Source of the DNA: Clostridia bacterium
Lineage (GTDB): Bacteria > Bacillota_A > Clostridia > Christensenellales > Aristaeellaceae
DNA: 18,487 nt
Reading direction: 5' to 3'
NCBI GenBank assembly: GCA_025997215.1
Contig: BNUH01000053.1
Span: 1 to 18,487 of the forward strand
This document shows positions 8,647 to 15,767 of the stretch, piece after piece. The notes beneath the pieces were generated by a model, which was not told where the DNA came from, did not search any database, and saw only the letters and a program-made list of their open reading frames with translations. How positions within the stretch are numbered: the stretch's first letter is position 1; each line of letters begins with the position of its first letter. Made by a program: the position numbers and the translations under genes.

Positions 8647-10473
8647 TCACGCCCCTTCCACTTTGTCCAGATCGACGAAGTCCTTCACCTGATCCATGAA
8701 CATCTGATAGTATAAGCCTTTTAGCGCCAGCAAATCCTTGTGCTTGCCGCGTTCAACGATACGGCCGTCATCCAGCACCAGTATCTGATCGGCGTGAATG
8801 ACCGACGATATCCTGTGCGCGATGATGAACGTGGTGCACCGACGCTCCCGCCCGGCCAACCCCTGCTGGATGTCGGCCTCGGTCTCCATGTCCACGGCGG
8901 ATGTGGCGTCGTCCAGCACGAGTATCTGGGGATCATACGCCAGCGCGCGCGCTATGGAGACGCGCTGCTTCTGACCGCCGGACAATCCCAGACCGCGCTC
9001 ACCCACGACGGTCTCCCAGCCTTGGGGCAGCTTCTCAATGAATCCATAAGCCTGCGCGATTTCGGCCGCGGACTTAACGGCGTCCAAATCCAATCCAGGC
9101 CGACCGAAGGCGACATTCTCGCTGATCGAATCGGAGAACAGGAACGTATCCTGCATGACGAATCCTATCGATTTCCGCAGACTTTGCAGCGATTGCTCGC
9201 GCACATCCACACCATCCACCAGCACTTTGCCCGAGCGGATGTCGTAAAACCGCGCCAGCAAGTAGACCAGCGTGGTCTTGCCGCTGCCCGTCGCGCCCAT
9301 GATGGCGACGGTCTCGCCGGGCTGGGCTTCCGTAGTCACGTCCCGCAGCACGACGTTATCGCCGTACGCGAACGTGACGTTCTCCAGTTTCACATGGCCT
9401 TCGCGCTTCACGGGTTCCACCACCTGCTCCTGATTCTTGACGATCGTGCCCAGGTCCAGGTAGTAGAACAGCTTCTCCGCCGAGGACAGTCCTTGCGCGA
9501 ATACGTTGACGAAGTTCGCCAGCATTCGCAGCGGATTCACCAGCACCCACACGTAGCCCGTCGCCGCGATCAGCGAGCCGAGATCCAGCGTACCGCGCTG
9601 CACGAGCAATCCGCCGACCAACAGCATCATCGGCACGGCCAGGTTGCTCAAGAAATCCATGATCGGGTTGAAGTTGGACCAGATGTACGTCGCGGTCATG
9701 TGCAGGTTGCGGACTTTTTGGTTATCCTTCTCGAACTGTTCGCTTTCATACGGTTCACGCGCGAAGGCCTTGACCACGCGTACCCCGGCGATATTCTCCT
9801 GCGCGCGGGTATTGAGCACGGCGTTCTGCTCGCGAACCGCCGCGTGCGCCGGGCGAATCTTCTTATTAAAGAACCATGCGAATACGGCCAGCGGCACCGC
9901 CGTAGCCAGCGTCACGCCCGTGAGCAGCCAACTGATCGAGCCCATGAATATCAGCGCGCCGATGAATACGAACGCCTGTTCGCACATCGTCAGGCAGAAA
10001 TTCATGATGAAGTTGCGCACTCCCTCCAGATCCCCCGTCAGCCGCGACATGATCTCGCCAATCCGGTGCGTGTCGTAGAACGCGTGGCTCTGCGCCTGGA
10101 GCTTGGCATACAGGTCCGTACGCAGTTGGTACAGGGCATCCTGCGACACGCGCTCAAACAGCATGCCCCTATGGTACAACAAGAATAACCGAATCAGCGT
10201 CAGACCCATCAGCAGCCCGCCCAGCTTCCACATGAGTCCGAAGTCGCGATTCGGTATGACATTGTTGACCACTTCACGCGTGATCAACGGGAATAACAGT
10301 CTCATCAGCTGACCGAACAGGATCATTACCAGCCCCAGCGCGATCCGCTTGTGATACGGTTTTAGCCGCTCGAATATCCGCGCCAGCATCCCCTGCGGTT
10401 TTCGGAACCTGATTTCACGCCAGTGAGGGAGCCTGGGGAGCCGGAATCGACTTCGTGAAGCGTCTGTCTCCAT
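8647..10473 (-). CDS. ABC exporter half-transporter, subunit with degenerate Walker B
   Basis: A 608-residue ABC exporter half with a basic N-terminal cytoplasmic stretch (1-45), a six-span membrane domain (about 46-330) and an ATPase domain. Walker A is GATGSGKTT (393-401), the Q-loop is VMQDT (439-443), the signature is a normal LSGGQ (497-501), and the H-loop His is 553. Walker B reads ILVLDD (517-522), so the catalytic Glu is replaced by Asp522. Its partner, encoded 4 bases downstream, has LSAGQ. In the assembled dimer both changes fall in the same ATP site (this Walker A/B facing the partner's signature), which is the pattern of asymmetric heterodimeric exporters. AAGGAAGGGG stands shortly before the ATG. 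The gene follows a GC-palindrome block after cimA. Confidence 0.92.
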   Translation of the reverse strand: METDASRSRFRLPRLPHWREIRFRKPQGMLARIFERLKPYHKRIALGLVMILFGQLMRLLFPLITREVVNNVIPNRDFGLMWKLGGLLMGLTLIRLFLLYHRGMLFERVSQDALYQLRTDLYAKLQAQSHAFYDTHRIGEIMSRLTGDLEGVRNFIMNFCLTMCEQAFVFIGALIFMGSISWLLTGVTLATAVPLAVFAWFFNKKIRPAHAAVREQNAVLNTRAQENIAGVRVVKAFAREPYESEQFEKDNQKVRNLHMTATYIWSNFNPIMDFLSNLAVPMMLLVGGLLVQRGTLDLGSLIAATGYVWVLVNPLRMLANFVNVFAQGLSSAEKLFYYLDLGTIVKNQEQVVEPVKREGHVKLENVTFAYGDNVVLRDVTTEAQPGETVAIMGATGSGKTTLVYLLARFYDIRSGKVLVDGVDVREQSLQSLRKSIGFVMQDTFLFSDSISENVAFGRPGLDLDAVKSAAEIAQAYGFIEKLPQGWETVVGERGLGLSGGQKQRVSIARALAYDPQILVLDDATSAVDMETEADIQQGLAGRERRCTTFIIAHRISSVIHADQILVLDDGRIVERGKHKDLLALKGLYYQMFMDQVKDFVDLDKVEGA

Positions 10474-10495
10474 ATTGACCCCTTCCTTACGAGAG

Positions 10496-10556
10496 CTTTC
10501 GGGGCGTTGCCCCGGACCCGACGAGGTTTCGGGGCTTTGCCCCGGACCCCATGAGG
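10496..10556. repeat. Two tandem copies of a 30-base GC-palindromic unit
   Basis: Copy one (10496-10526) and copy two (10527-10556) both run TTTCGGGGC, three bases, GCCCCGGACCC, then a short link ending GAGG. Each contains a GGGGC/GCCCC hairpin with a 3-base loop (GTT or TTT). They lie in the 146-base gap between cimA and the first exporter gene. Such units look like dispersed intergenic palindromes rather than coding or CRISPR sequence; spacers are lacking and there are only two copies. Confidence 0.65.
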
Positions 10557-10597
10557 GGCTTTCAGCCCCTCAACCCCTGACCAGGGGTTCCCCCTGG
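10553..10597. repeat. Cluster of overlapping, mutually exclusive hairpins after cimA
   Basis: GAGGGGC (10553-10559) pairs with GCCCCTC (10565-10571). Next, AACCCCT (10572-10578) pairs with AGGGGTT (10583-10589). Alternatively CCAGGGG (10581-10587) pairs with CCCCTGG (10591-10597). The last two share AGGGG and cannot form together. On the minus strand this block lies 23 bases after the cimA stop, without a U-run beyond it. On the plus strand TACTTTTT follows the last hairpin, so it would better stop transcription entering from the left. It may attenuate read-through into the exporter genes. Confidence 0.5.
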
Positions 10598-10619
10598 ACC
10601 TACTTTTTACCGCGAATCG

Positions 10620-12182
10620 TTAATGCGTTTCCTCTGCCAACCCCGATAACTTATACTCAATGGCGTCAGTCAAAGCGCGCCAGCACGCCTCCATGATATT
10701 CCTGGAAACCCCCACCGTGCCCCACACCGATCGCCCGTCCGTGGATTCTATGCTGACCCGCACCGTCGAACCCGTGCCGCCGCTGTCGATCACGCGCACC
10801 TTAAAATCCACCAGCCTGACATCCGCCAGCTGTGGGTAAAATAAGCACAACGCCTTACGCAGCGCCAAGTCCAGCGCGTTGACAGGCCCGTCGCCTTCGG
10901 CCGCCGTGATCTCCTCCCGGTCGTTCACGCAAATCTTAATGTACGCTTGTGCGGAACCCCTCACCCACGGCTGCTCGCAGAACACGCGAAAATCCAACGC
11001 CTCAAAGTGCGGCGCAACCCGCCCCAAAAGCCTTAGCGCCATCAGCCTGAACGAACCCTCCGCGCCTTCGTACACATACCCCGCCTGCTCGCTGAGCTTC
11101 ATCTGCTCGACAATCTTCATTAGATATGGGTCGTCGTGGGTGAGATCGGGCGCTATGTCAAGCAATCGGCTCAGCAGCGCGGCGCGTCCGGCTTGATCGC
11201 TTACGGGCATACGCCTGGTATTCCCCACCAACTCCGGGTCAATATGCTCAAAACTGCGGCGATCCTTGCGAACGCCGTCGGCGTGCATGCCGCCCTTGTG
11301 CGCGAACGCGCTCGCGCCAACATACGGCGCGCGGGACGGTACCTCCAAATTCATGGTATCGGCGATGAACCGTGCAGTGCGCGTGAGAGTTGACAAGTTC
11401 GCGTCACAGTTTGTCGAATAACCCATCTTACACGACAGCGCGGGCAGTACCGCCGTCAAGTCCGCGTTGCCGCAGCGTTCACCCACGCCGCCAAACGTAC
11501 CGTGAACGATTGACGCGCCAGCTTCGACAGCGCACAGCGAATTCGCCACAGCCAGACCCGCATCGTTGTGGCAGTGGATGCCTATGGGCACGGCCCATTC
11601 CCGCACCGCCGCACGCGTAACCTCTGCGATCCGCCACGGCAGCGTCCCGCCGTTCGTGTCGCACAATGCCACTGCCGACGCGCCGCCGCGCAGCGCCGCC
11701 GCCACAGTCTCGCGCGCATAATCGGCGTCCTCGTTATACCCGTCGAAGTAATGCTCCGCGTCAAAGTACACCGTCCGGCCTTGTCCGACCAGGTACGCGA
11801 CAGAATCCTCGATCATGCGCAAATTGGTTTCAGGCGTAACGCGCAGTATCTGTTCTGCGTGAAACCGGCTTGATTTGCCGAAGAGCACAACCGTGTCGGT
11901 CTTAGCGGCCAGCAGCGCGGCGAGACCCGCGTCCGATTCCACCGCAGCATCGGCGCGCCTGGTCGAACCGAACGCCGCCAGCTTCGCATGGCTTAGTGTC
12001 GGCGGGTTGTTAAAGAACGCCGCGTCCTTTGGATTGGCCGAGGGATTGCCACCTTCGACAATATCCACGCCCAAGCGATCCAATTCCTGCGCGATGCGCG
12101 CCTTATCCTCCGGTGTGAAACTCACGCCTTCGGATTGAGCGCCGTCGCGCAGGGTGGTATCGAGGATGACGATTCGGCCCAT
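10620..12182 (-). CDS. cimA: (R)-citramalate synthase
   Basis: A 520-residue protein of the LeuA/CimA family. It condenses pyruvate and acetyl-CoA to (R)-citramalate, starting the threonine-independent route to isoleucine. The TIM barrel begins ILDTTLRDGAQSEGVSF (6-22), with Arg12 and Asp13 at the active site. The metal ligands are in HCHND (203-207) and GNADL (238-242), and the linker motif is HKGGMH (295-300). The C-terminal regulatory domain ends WGTVGVSRNIMEACW (487-501) and Y-K-L, as is usual for CimA, rather than the isopropylmalate synthase tail. The open frame extends 37 residues further upstream, but that part lies inside rubrerythrin and looks non-homologous, so the ATG at 12182 is chosen. 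It shares one base with the rubrerythrin stop (TAATG), and the local ribosome site is weak, suggesting coupling. Homocitrate-type function is possible but less likely. Confidence 0.88.
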   Translation of the reverse strand: MGRIVILDTTLRDGAQSEGVSFTPEDKARIAQELDRLGVDIVEGGNPSANPKDAAFFNNPPTLSHAKLAAFGSTRRADAAVESDAGLAALLAAKTDTVVLFGKSSRFHAEQILRVTPETNLRMIEDSVAYLVGQGRTVYFDAEHYFDGYNEDADYARETVAAALRGGASAVALCDTNGGTLPWRIAEVTRAAVREWAVPIGIHCHNDAGLAVANSLCAVEAGASIVHGTFGGVGERCGNADLTAVLPALSCKMGYSTNCDANLSTLTRTARFIADTMNLEVPSRAPYVGASAFAHKGGMHADGVRKDRRSFEHIDPELVGNTRRMPVSDQAGRAALLSRLLDIAPDLTHDDPYLMKIVEQMKLSEQAGYVYEGAEGSFRLMALRLLGRVAPHFEALDFRVFCEQPWVRGSAQAYIKICVNDREEITAAEGDGPVNALDLALRKALCLFYPQLADVRLVDFKVRVIDSGGTGSTVRVSIESTDGRSVWGTVGVSRNIMEACWRALTDAIEYKLSGLAEETH

Positions 12183-12724
12183 TAATAATTCTCGCCGTTG
12201 ATCTGAAAATACGCCTGCGGATGCTTGCACACCGGGCAGACGACAGGCGCGTCCGTGCCGTAATGGATGTGGCCGCAGTTGGCGCAGATCCAATATTGCG
12301 GTTCGTCGCGATGGAATACTATGCCCTGCTTGATGTTGTCGGACAGCTTCAGGTAACGTTCCTCATGGCGCTTCTCGATCGCGGCGACACCGTCCATCTG
12401 CGTGGCTATGTCGTCAAACCCTTCGTCGCGCGCGGTCTGCGCGAAACCCGCGTACATATCCGTCCACTCATAGTGCTCGCCGGCTGCGGCATCCAGCAGG
12501 TTCACATCGGTCTTAGGCACGCTGCCGCCATGCAGGGCTTTGAACCACAGTTCCGCGTGCTCCTTCTCATTGTTGGCCGTCTCGGTGAATATGTCGCTGA
12601 TCTGGACGAGTCCATCCTTCTTGGCCTGGTTCGCGTAATAGCCGTACTTGGTGTACGCCTGCGACTCGCCAGCGAACGCCGACATCAGGTTATCCCAGGT
12701 CTGGGTGCCGTGTAAGTCTGCCAT
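12182..12724 (-). CDS. rbr: Rubrerythrin
   Basis: A 180-residue classical rubrerythrin, a peroxide-scavenging non-haem iron protein of anaerobes that reduces H2O2 with electrons from rubredoxin or NAD(P)H systems. The four-helix ferritin-like domain carries the diiron ligands in AFAGESQAY (Glu20), NNEKEH (Glu53, His56) and IEKRHEE (Glu117, His120). The C-terminal rubredoxin-like knuckle has Cys147, Cys150, Cys163 and Cys166 (CxxC...CPVC). The start is set by AGGAGG 6 bases upstream. A candidate promoter and a Fur-family-like dyad lie directly upstream, so peroxide or iron control is likely. cimA follows with a one-base overlap, an unusual pairing. Confidence 0.96.
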   Translation of the reverse strand: MADLHGTQTWDNLMSAFAGESQAYTKYGYYANQAKKDGLVQISDIFTETANNEKEHAELWFKALHGGSVPKTDVNLLDAAAGEHYEWTDMYAGFAQTARDEGFDDIATQMDGVAAIEKRHEERYLKLSDNIKQGIVFHRDEPQYWICANCGHIHYGTDAPVVCPVCKHPQAYFQINGENY

Positions 12725-12743
12725 AAGTTCCTCCTGTGTATTC

Positions 12744-12762
12744 GGTTAGATTCAATCTAGCC
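12744..12762. promoter_or_regulatory. 7-1-7 dyad operator candidate (Fur/PerR-like) at the rubrerythrin promoter
   Basis: TAGATT (12747-12752) and AATCTA (12754-12759) form a perfect dyad around one C, extended by an outer GG/CC after one mismatch. The 7-1-7 spacing equals that of Fur and PerR boxes (consensus TTATAATnATTATAA for PerR), with partial base agreement. It lies 9 bases downstream of the proposed -10, so a bound repressor would block initiation. Control of rubrerythrin by PerR is known in clostridia; its use here is inference. Confidence 0.45.
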
Positions 12763-12771
12763 ACGCTAAGT

Positions 12772-12800
12772 ATTTTACACCCATCCGCCGACGGACGCAA
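12772..12800 (-). promoter_or_regulatory. Candidate promoter of the rubrerythrin-cimA train
   Basis: On the minus strand TTGCGT (12795-12800) and TAAAAT (12772-12777) are 17 bases apart. The -10 matches 5 of 6 consensus bases and the -35 matches 3 of 6. The -10 lies 47 bases upstream of the rubrerythrin ATG, with an operator-like dyad in between. Confidence 0.45.
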
Positions 12801-12848
12801 TGCGTTTTACCGATTTCGGACAAACAGTTGCGCAGAGGATAATTGAGA

Positions 12849-12877
12849 TTGAATAGCCAAGGCGATTGTGTTAGAAT
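12849..12877 (+). promoter_or_regulatory. Candidate promoter of the Rpn-like gene
   Basis: TTGAAT (12849-12854) and TAGAAT (12872-12877) are separated by 17 bases and lie 44 bases before the GTG at 12922. The -35 overlaps AGATTGAAT (12846-12854), a 9-mer that also occurs, on the opposite strand, within the rubrerythrin dyad. Confidence 0.45.
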
Positions 12878-12921
12878 AGGAGTGGTCGGATAATCGGGTG
12901 CGTTACGGATGGAGGCATACG

Positions 12922-13824
12922 GTGGCAAAGCTGACCTATAACTTCAAGAACGACGTACTGTTCAAGAAGCTGTTCGTTGATCATCCCGATTTACTGAAAC
13001 GTCTTGTTTCGGTTATGTTGTTCATCCCATTTGAGAGTATAACCGAACTCTTGATTACAAACCCAGAAATTCCACCTGAGATAGTTGGTGACAAATTCTG
13101 CCGGATAGACATCAATATGCTAGTCAATGGCATGCATATCAACTTAGAGATACAAGTTCATGACGAAGGTGATTTTGAAAAACGTTTGATGTTCTACTGG
13201 GGACGTGAGTTTACATCTGCTCTGCATGAAGGCGGGCATTACATAGACCTGCCGCAAACAATAATTATCAGTATTGTAGCGTTCAAAATGTTCACCTGTA
13301 AGGAATACTATTCGAGATTTCATGTCAGTGAAGACAGCCGTCATGAGTGGTTATCCGATGTATTGGACATACACATTTGTGAGTTGTGTAAACTTCCTGA
13401 TGTAGTAACGGCGGATGATAAGCGGGAGTTATGGCTGCATCTATTTGATGCGACAACTGATGAGGAACTGAAAAAGATTGAGGAATTGGAGGTGCCCGAA
13501 ATGACACAAGCAATAGAAGCCTATCGCAGAGTAACTGTCTCTCCAGAATTTATCGCGCTCCAGCGGATGAGGGATGATGCCAGGCGGAATGAAGCGTCAG
13601 CGTTGCATAATGCGGAGAAAAAAGGAATCGAGATTGGTAGGACTGAAGGGATTGGGATTGGCAGGACTGAAGGGATCGAGATTGGCGAAGAACGCGGCGC
13701 GCTAAGGGCGAAGAAAGAAACGGCTCTAGAAATGCTGTCCGAGGGAGTCTATCCAATCGAATCTATAGCCAGGATTGTTAAGGTTAGTACCGATCAGGTT
13801 CTAGCATGGCAGTGTGAATCTTGA
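12922..13824 (+). CDS. Rpn/PD-(D/E)XK nuclease family transposase-like protein
   Basis: A 300-residue protein of the Rpn (recombination-promoting nuclease, YhgA-like) group within the PD-(D/E)XK superfamily. The N-terminus has FKNDVLFKKLF (8-18). Next come the nuclease core residues Asp63 (F-C-R-I-D-I-N) and E-I-Q at 76-78 (N-L-E-I-Q-V-H), then R-L-M-F-Y-W-G-R-E-F (88-97) and L-P-Q-T-I-I-I-S (110-117). The C-terminal part carries three eight-residue repeats GIEIGRTE/GIGIGRTE/GIEIGEER (235-258) and a small helical end. An earlier GTG at 12898 is in frame, but GGAGG lies 6 bases before the GTG at 12922, which is chosen. The gene is markedly more AT-rich than its neighbours (18 G/C in 13261-13320), suggesting recent acquisition. 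No terminal inverted repeats or target duplications are visible. Such proteins promote RecA-independent recombination; a defence role has been proposed for some. Confidence 0.85.
   Translation: MAKLTYNFKNDVLFKKLFVDHPDLLKRLVSVMLFIPFESITELLITNPEIPPEIVGDKFCRIDINMLVNGMHINLEIQVHDEGDFEKRLMFYWGREFTSALHEGGHYIDLPQTIIISIVAFKMFTCKEYYSRFHVSEDSRHEWLSDVLDIHICELCKLPDVVTADDKRELWLHLFDATTDEELKKIEELEVPEMTQAIEAYRRVTVSPEFIALQRMRDDARRNEASALHNAEKKGIEIGRTEGIGIGRTEGIEIGEERGALRAKKETALEMLSEGVYPIESIARIVKVSTDQVLAWQCES
13624..13695 (+). repeat. Three 24-base tandem repeats inside the Rpn-like gene
   Basis: The units start GGAATCGAG (13624-13647), GGGATTGGG (13648-13671) and GGGATCGAG (13672-13695). The first two share the end AGGACTGAA, while the third diverges after ATTGGC. 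They encode the GI-x-IG-x-x-E octads. In-frame repeats of this kind are common near the end of Rpn-like proteins and can change copy number by slippage. Confidence 0.8.
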
Positions 13825-13873
13825 AAATAAGTATTATCATTAGACAAGAAGTTGTATATACGGGAGGTTATAT

Positions 13874-15538
13874 ATGGCGAAATATTCTATAGGCGTGGAC
13901 TTTGGTACACTGTCAGGGCGTGCGCTGGTTGTGGACGTCGTGACAGGCGAGGAGCTGGCTTCGGCCGCGATGGATTACCGACATGGCGTGATGGATGAGA
14001 AGCTGCCCACCGGAAAGAAGCTCGGCATTGACTGGGCGCTGCAGTATCCGCAGGATTACATTGAAGTATTGTACACAACCATACCGGAGGCGTTGAAACT
14101 GGCGGGGGTTTCGGCAGACGACGTGATCGGGCTGGGCATCGACTTTACCGCGTGCACCTTGATGCCCGTCAAGGCAGACGCCACGCCGCTGTGCATGATG
14201 CTGGAATGGGCAGATAATCCTCACGCGTACATCAAGCTATGGAAGCATCACGCCGCGCAAGACCAGGCGAACCGGATCAACGCGCTGGCCGCCGCGCGCA
14301 ACGAGAAGTGGCTGCCGCGCTACGGCGGGAAGGTCTCATCCGAATGGGCGTTCCCGAAGATACTGCAGGTATTGGAGGAAGCGCCGGAGGTTTACGCGGC
14401 GGCGGATTACTTCATCGAGGCGGGCGATTGGGTGGTGTGGATGCTGACCGGGCAGCAAACCCGCAACGCGTGCATGGCTGGGTATAAGGAGTTGTACAAC
14501 AAGCGCGATGGCTATCCGTCGAAGGAGTTCTTCCGCGCGCTCGATCCGCGCCTGGAGAATGTTATCGAGGATAAGATGAACTGCCCCATCTCGCCCATGG
14601 GCGCGAAGGCCGGCGAGCTGGATGCCAAAGGCGCACCGCTGATCGGCCTGAATCCCGGCATTTCGGTGGCAGTGTGCAACGTGGATGCTCACGTCACCAT
14701 GCCCGCCGCCAAAGCCCAGCCCGGCGCGATGCTGGCGATAATGGGCACGAGCACTTGCGATATAATCGTTGGCGGCGAGGAAATGACCGTGCCCGGCATG
14801 TGCGGCGTGGTCGAGGATGGCGTGTATCCGGGATACTTTGGGTTTGAAGCGGGGCAGAGCTGCGTCGGCGATCATTTCGCGTGGTTTGTCGAACATTGCG
14901 TTCCGGCGGAGTATTCGGATGAAGCGAAGGCTCGCGGGATCAGCCTGCACACATTATTGACCGAGAAGGCTGAAAAACTCGCGGTCGGCGAGAGCGGCCT
15001 CGTCGCGCTGGATTGGTGGAATGGGAACCGCTCCGTCCTCGTGGACGTCGATCTGACAGGCCTGATGATCGGCATGACGCTCGCCACAAAACCCGAGGAG
15101 ATGTACCGCGCGCTGATCGAGGCGACGGCATACGGCACGCGCGTCATTGTCGAATCCTTCCGCGAATCGGGTGTGGCTGTCGAGTCGTTCATCGCGTCCG
15201 GCGGCATCGCGTTAAAGAATCCCATGATGATGCAGATCTACGCGGACGTGCTGAATATGCCCATTCGCATAGCGGGCAGTTCGCAAGGTCCGGCATTGGG
15301 CAGCGCGATATTCGGCGCGGTCGCGGCGGGTTCGGCAAAAGGCGGATACGACAGCGTTTTCGATGCGTCGGATAAGATGGGGAAACTGCTCGACGACGCG
15401 TACGAACCGATTCAAACGAACGTTGAAACTTATGACAAGTTGTACGCGGAGTACAAGATTCTGCACGATTACTTTGGCCGGGGCGCGAACGACGTCATGA
15501 AACGGCTCAAGAATATCAAGAAGGAAAGCCGGGGTTGA
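13874..15538 (+). CDS. araB: Ribulokinase
   Basis: A 554-residue FGGY-family sugar kinase that phosphorylates L-ribulose to L-ribulose-5-phosphate with ATP in the arabinose pathway. The N-terminal phosphate loop is [15 protein letters not shown] (7-21). G-I-D-F-T-A-C-T (88-95) is typical of AraB. Asp271 in N-V-D-A-H-V is the likely catalytic base, and GTSTC (291-295) is the second phosphate motif. The adenosine region contains [20 protein letters not shown] (441-460). Length fits AraB, which is longer than xylulokinase or glycerol kinase. GGGAGG stands 6 bases before the ATG. The 49-base gap after the Rpn-like gene holds no convincing promoter. araA follows after 229 bases, which supports the specificity. 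Confidence 0.95.
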   Translation: MAKYSIGVDFGTLSGRALVVDVVTGEELASAAMDYRHGVMDEKLPTGKKLGIDWALQYPQDYIEVLYTTIPEALKLAGVSADDVIGLGIDFTACTLMPVKADATPLCMMLEWADNPHAYIKLWKHHAAQDQANRINALAAARNEKWLPRYGGKVSSEWAFPKILQVLEEAPEVYAAADYFIEAGDWVVWMLTGQQTRNACMAGYKELYNKRDGYPSKEFFRALDPRLENVIEDKMNCPISPMGAKAGELDAKGAPLIGLNPGISVAVCNVDAHVTMPAAKAQPGAMLAIMGTSTCDIIVGGEEMTVPGMCGVVEDGVYPGYFGFEAGQSCVGDHFAWFVEHCVPAEYSDEAKARGISLHTLLTEKAEKLAVGESGLVALDWWNGNRSVLVDVDLTGLMIGMTLATKPEEMYRALIEATAYGTRVIVESFRESGVAVESFIASGGIALKNPMMMQIYADVLNMPIRIAGSSQGPALGSAIFGAVAAGSAKGGYDSVFDASDKMGKLLDDAYEPIQTNVETYDKLYAEYKILHDYFGRGANDVMKRLKNIKKESRG

Positions 15539-15560
15539 GTTCGGGGTGCGGTTCAATCAA

Positions 15561-15592
15561 GGGCTTGTTATATCTGTGGATATAACAACCCC
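15561..15592 (+). repeat. AT-rich hairpin after araB
   Basis: TTGTTATATC (15565-15574) pairs perfectly with GATATAACAA (15579-15588) around a TGTG loop. It is extended by GGG/CCC across one C:C mismatch. It lies 22 bases after the araB stop. No U-run follows, so it is not a standard terminator; it could be an mRNA 3' stabiliser or an operator-like dyad. Confidence 0.55.
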
Positions 15593-15620
15593 TGTTCCCA
15601 TTGTTGGGGTTAGCCAACCC

Positions 15621-15710
15621 GTCGTCAAGGTCGGGTAGTATTTTCCCGCTCATCATTTGTGGATCTCTCCGGCGTGGCAGCGGGAAAATCTCCACCCTAC
15701 CCTTGACGAC
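15621..15710. repeat. 90-base imperfect inverted repeat between araB and araA
   Basis: The outer arms GTCGTCAAGG (15621-15630) and CCTTGACGAC (15701-15710) are perfectly complementary. The inner arms ATTTTCCCGCT (15640-15650) and AGCGGGAAAAT (15679-15689) are also perfect, with GTAG/CTAC pairing possible between them. The arms are about 30 bases long around a 28-base centre. It ends 57 bases before the araA ATG. It may be a miniature inverted-repeat element or a structured leader of araA. I see no clear flanking target duplication. Confidence 0.65.
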
Positions 15711-15767
15711 TGGACGTTAAAGTTACTTTATACAGGTTGTTTTGTAAGTTTTATACGGAGGGATTGA

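Noticed and set aside
8740..10188. A long 482-residue open frame on the plus strand, opposite the first exporter gene.
   Set aside because: It is antisense to a clear ABC exporter; its composition (rich in R, H, Q and A) is that of a mirrored GC-rich gene, and it matches no family.
10496..10556. A CRISPR array.
   Set aside because: There are only two abutting palindromic units, no unique spacers and no cas genes nearby.
12183..12293. A 37-residue N-terminal extension of citramalate synthase.
   Set aside because: It overlaps rubrerythrin in another frame, has no family similarity, and the family N-terminus (ILDTTLRDGAQ) starts right after the ATG at 12182.
12898..12921. An earlier GTG start for the Rpn-like gene.
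   Set aside because: The good GGAGG lies between this codon and the GTG at 12922, and the extra eight residues are not family-like.
12922..13824. A complete insertion sequence around the Rpn-like gene.
   Set aside because: I found no terminal inverted repeats or flanking target duplication; Rpn-family genes usually stand alone.
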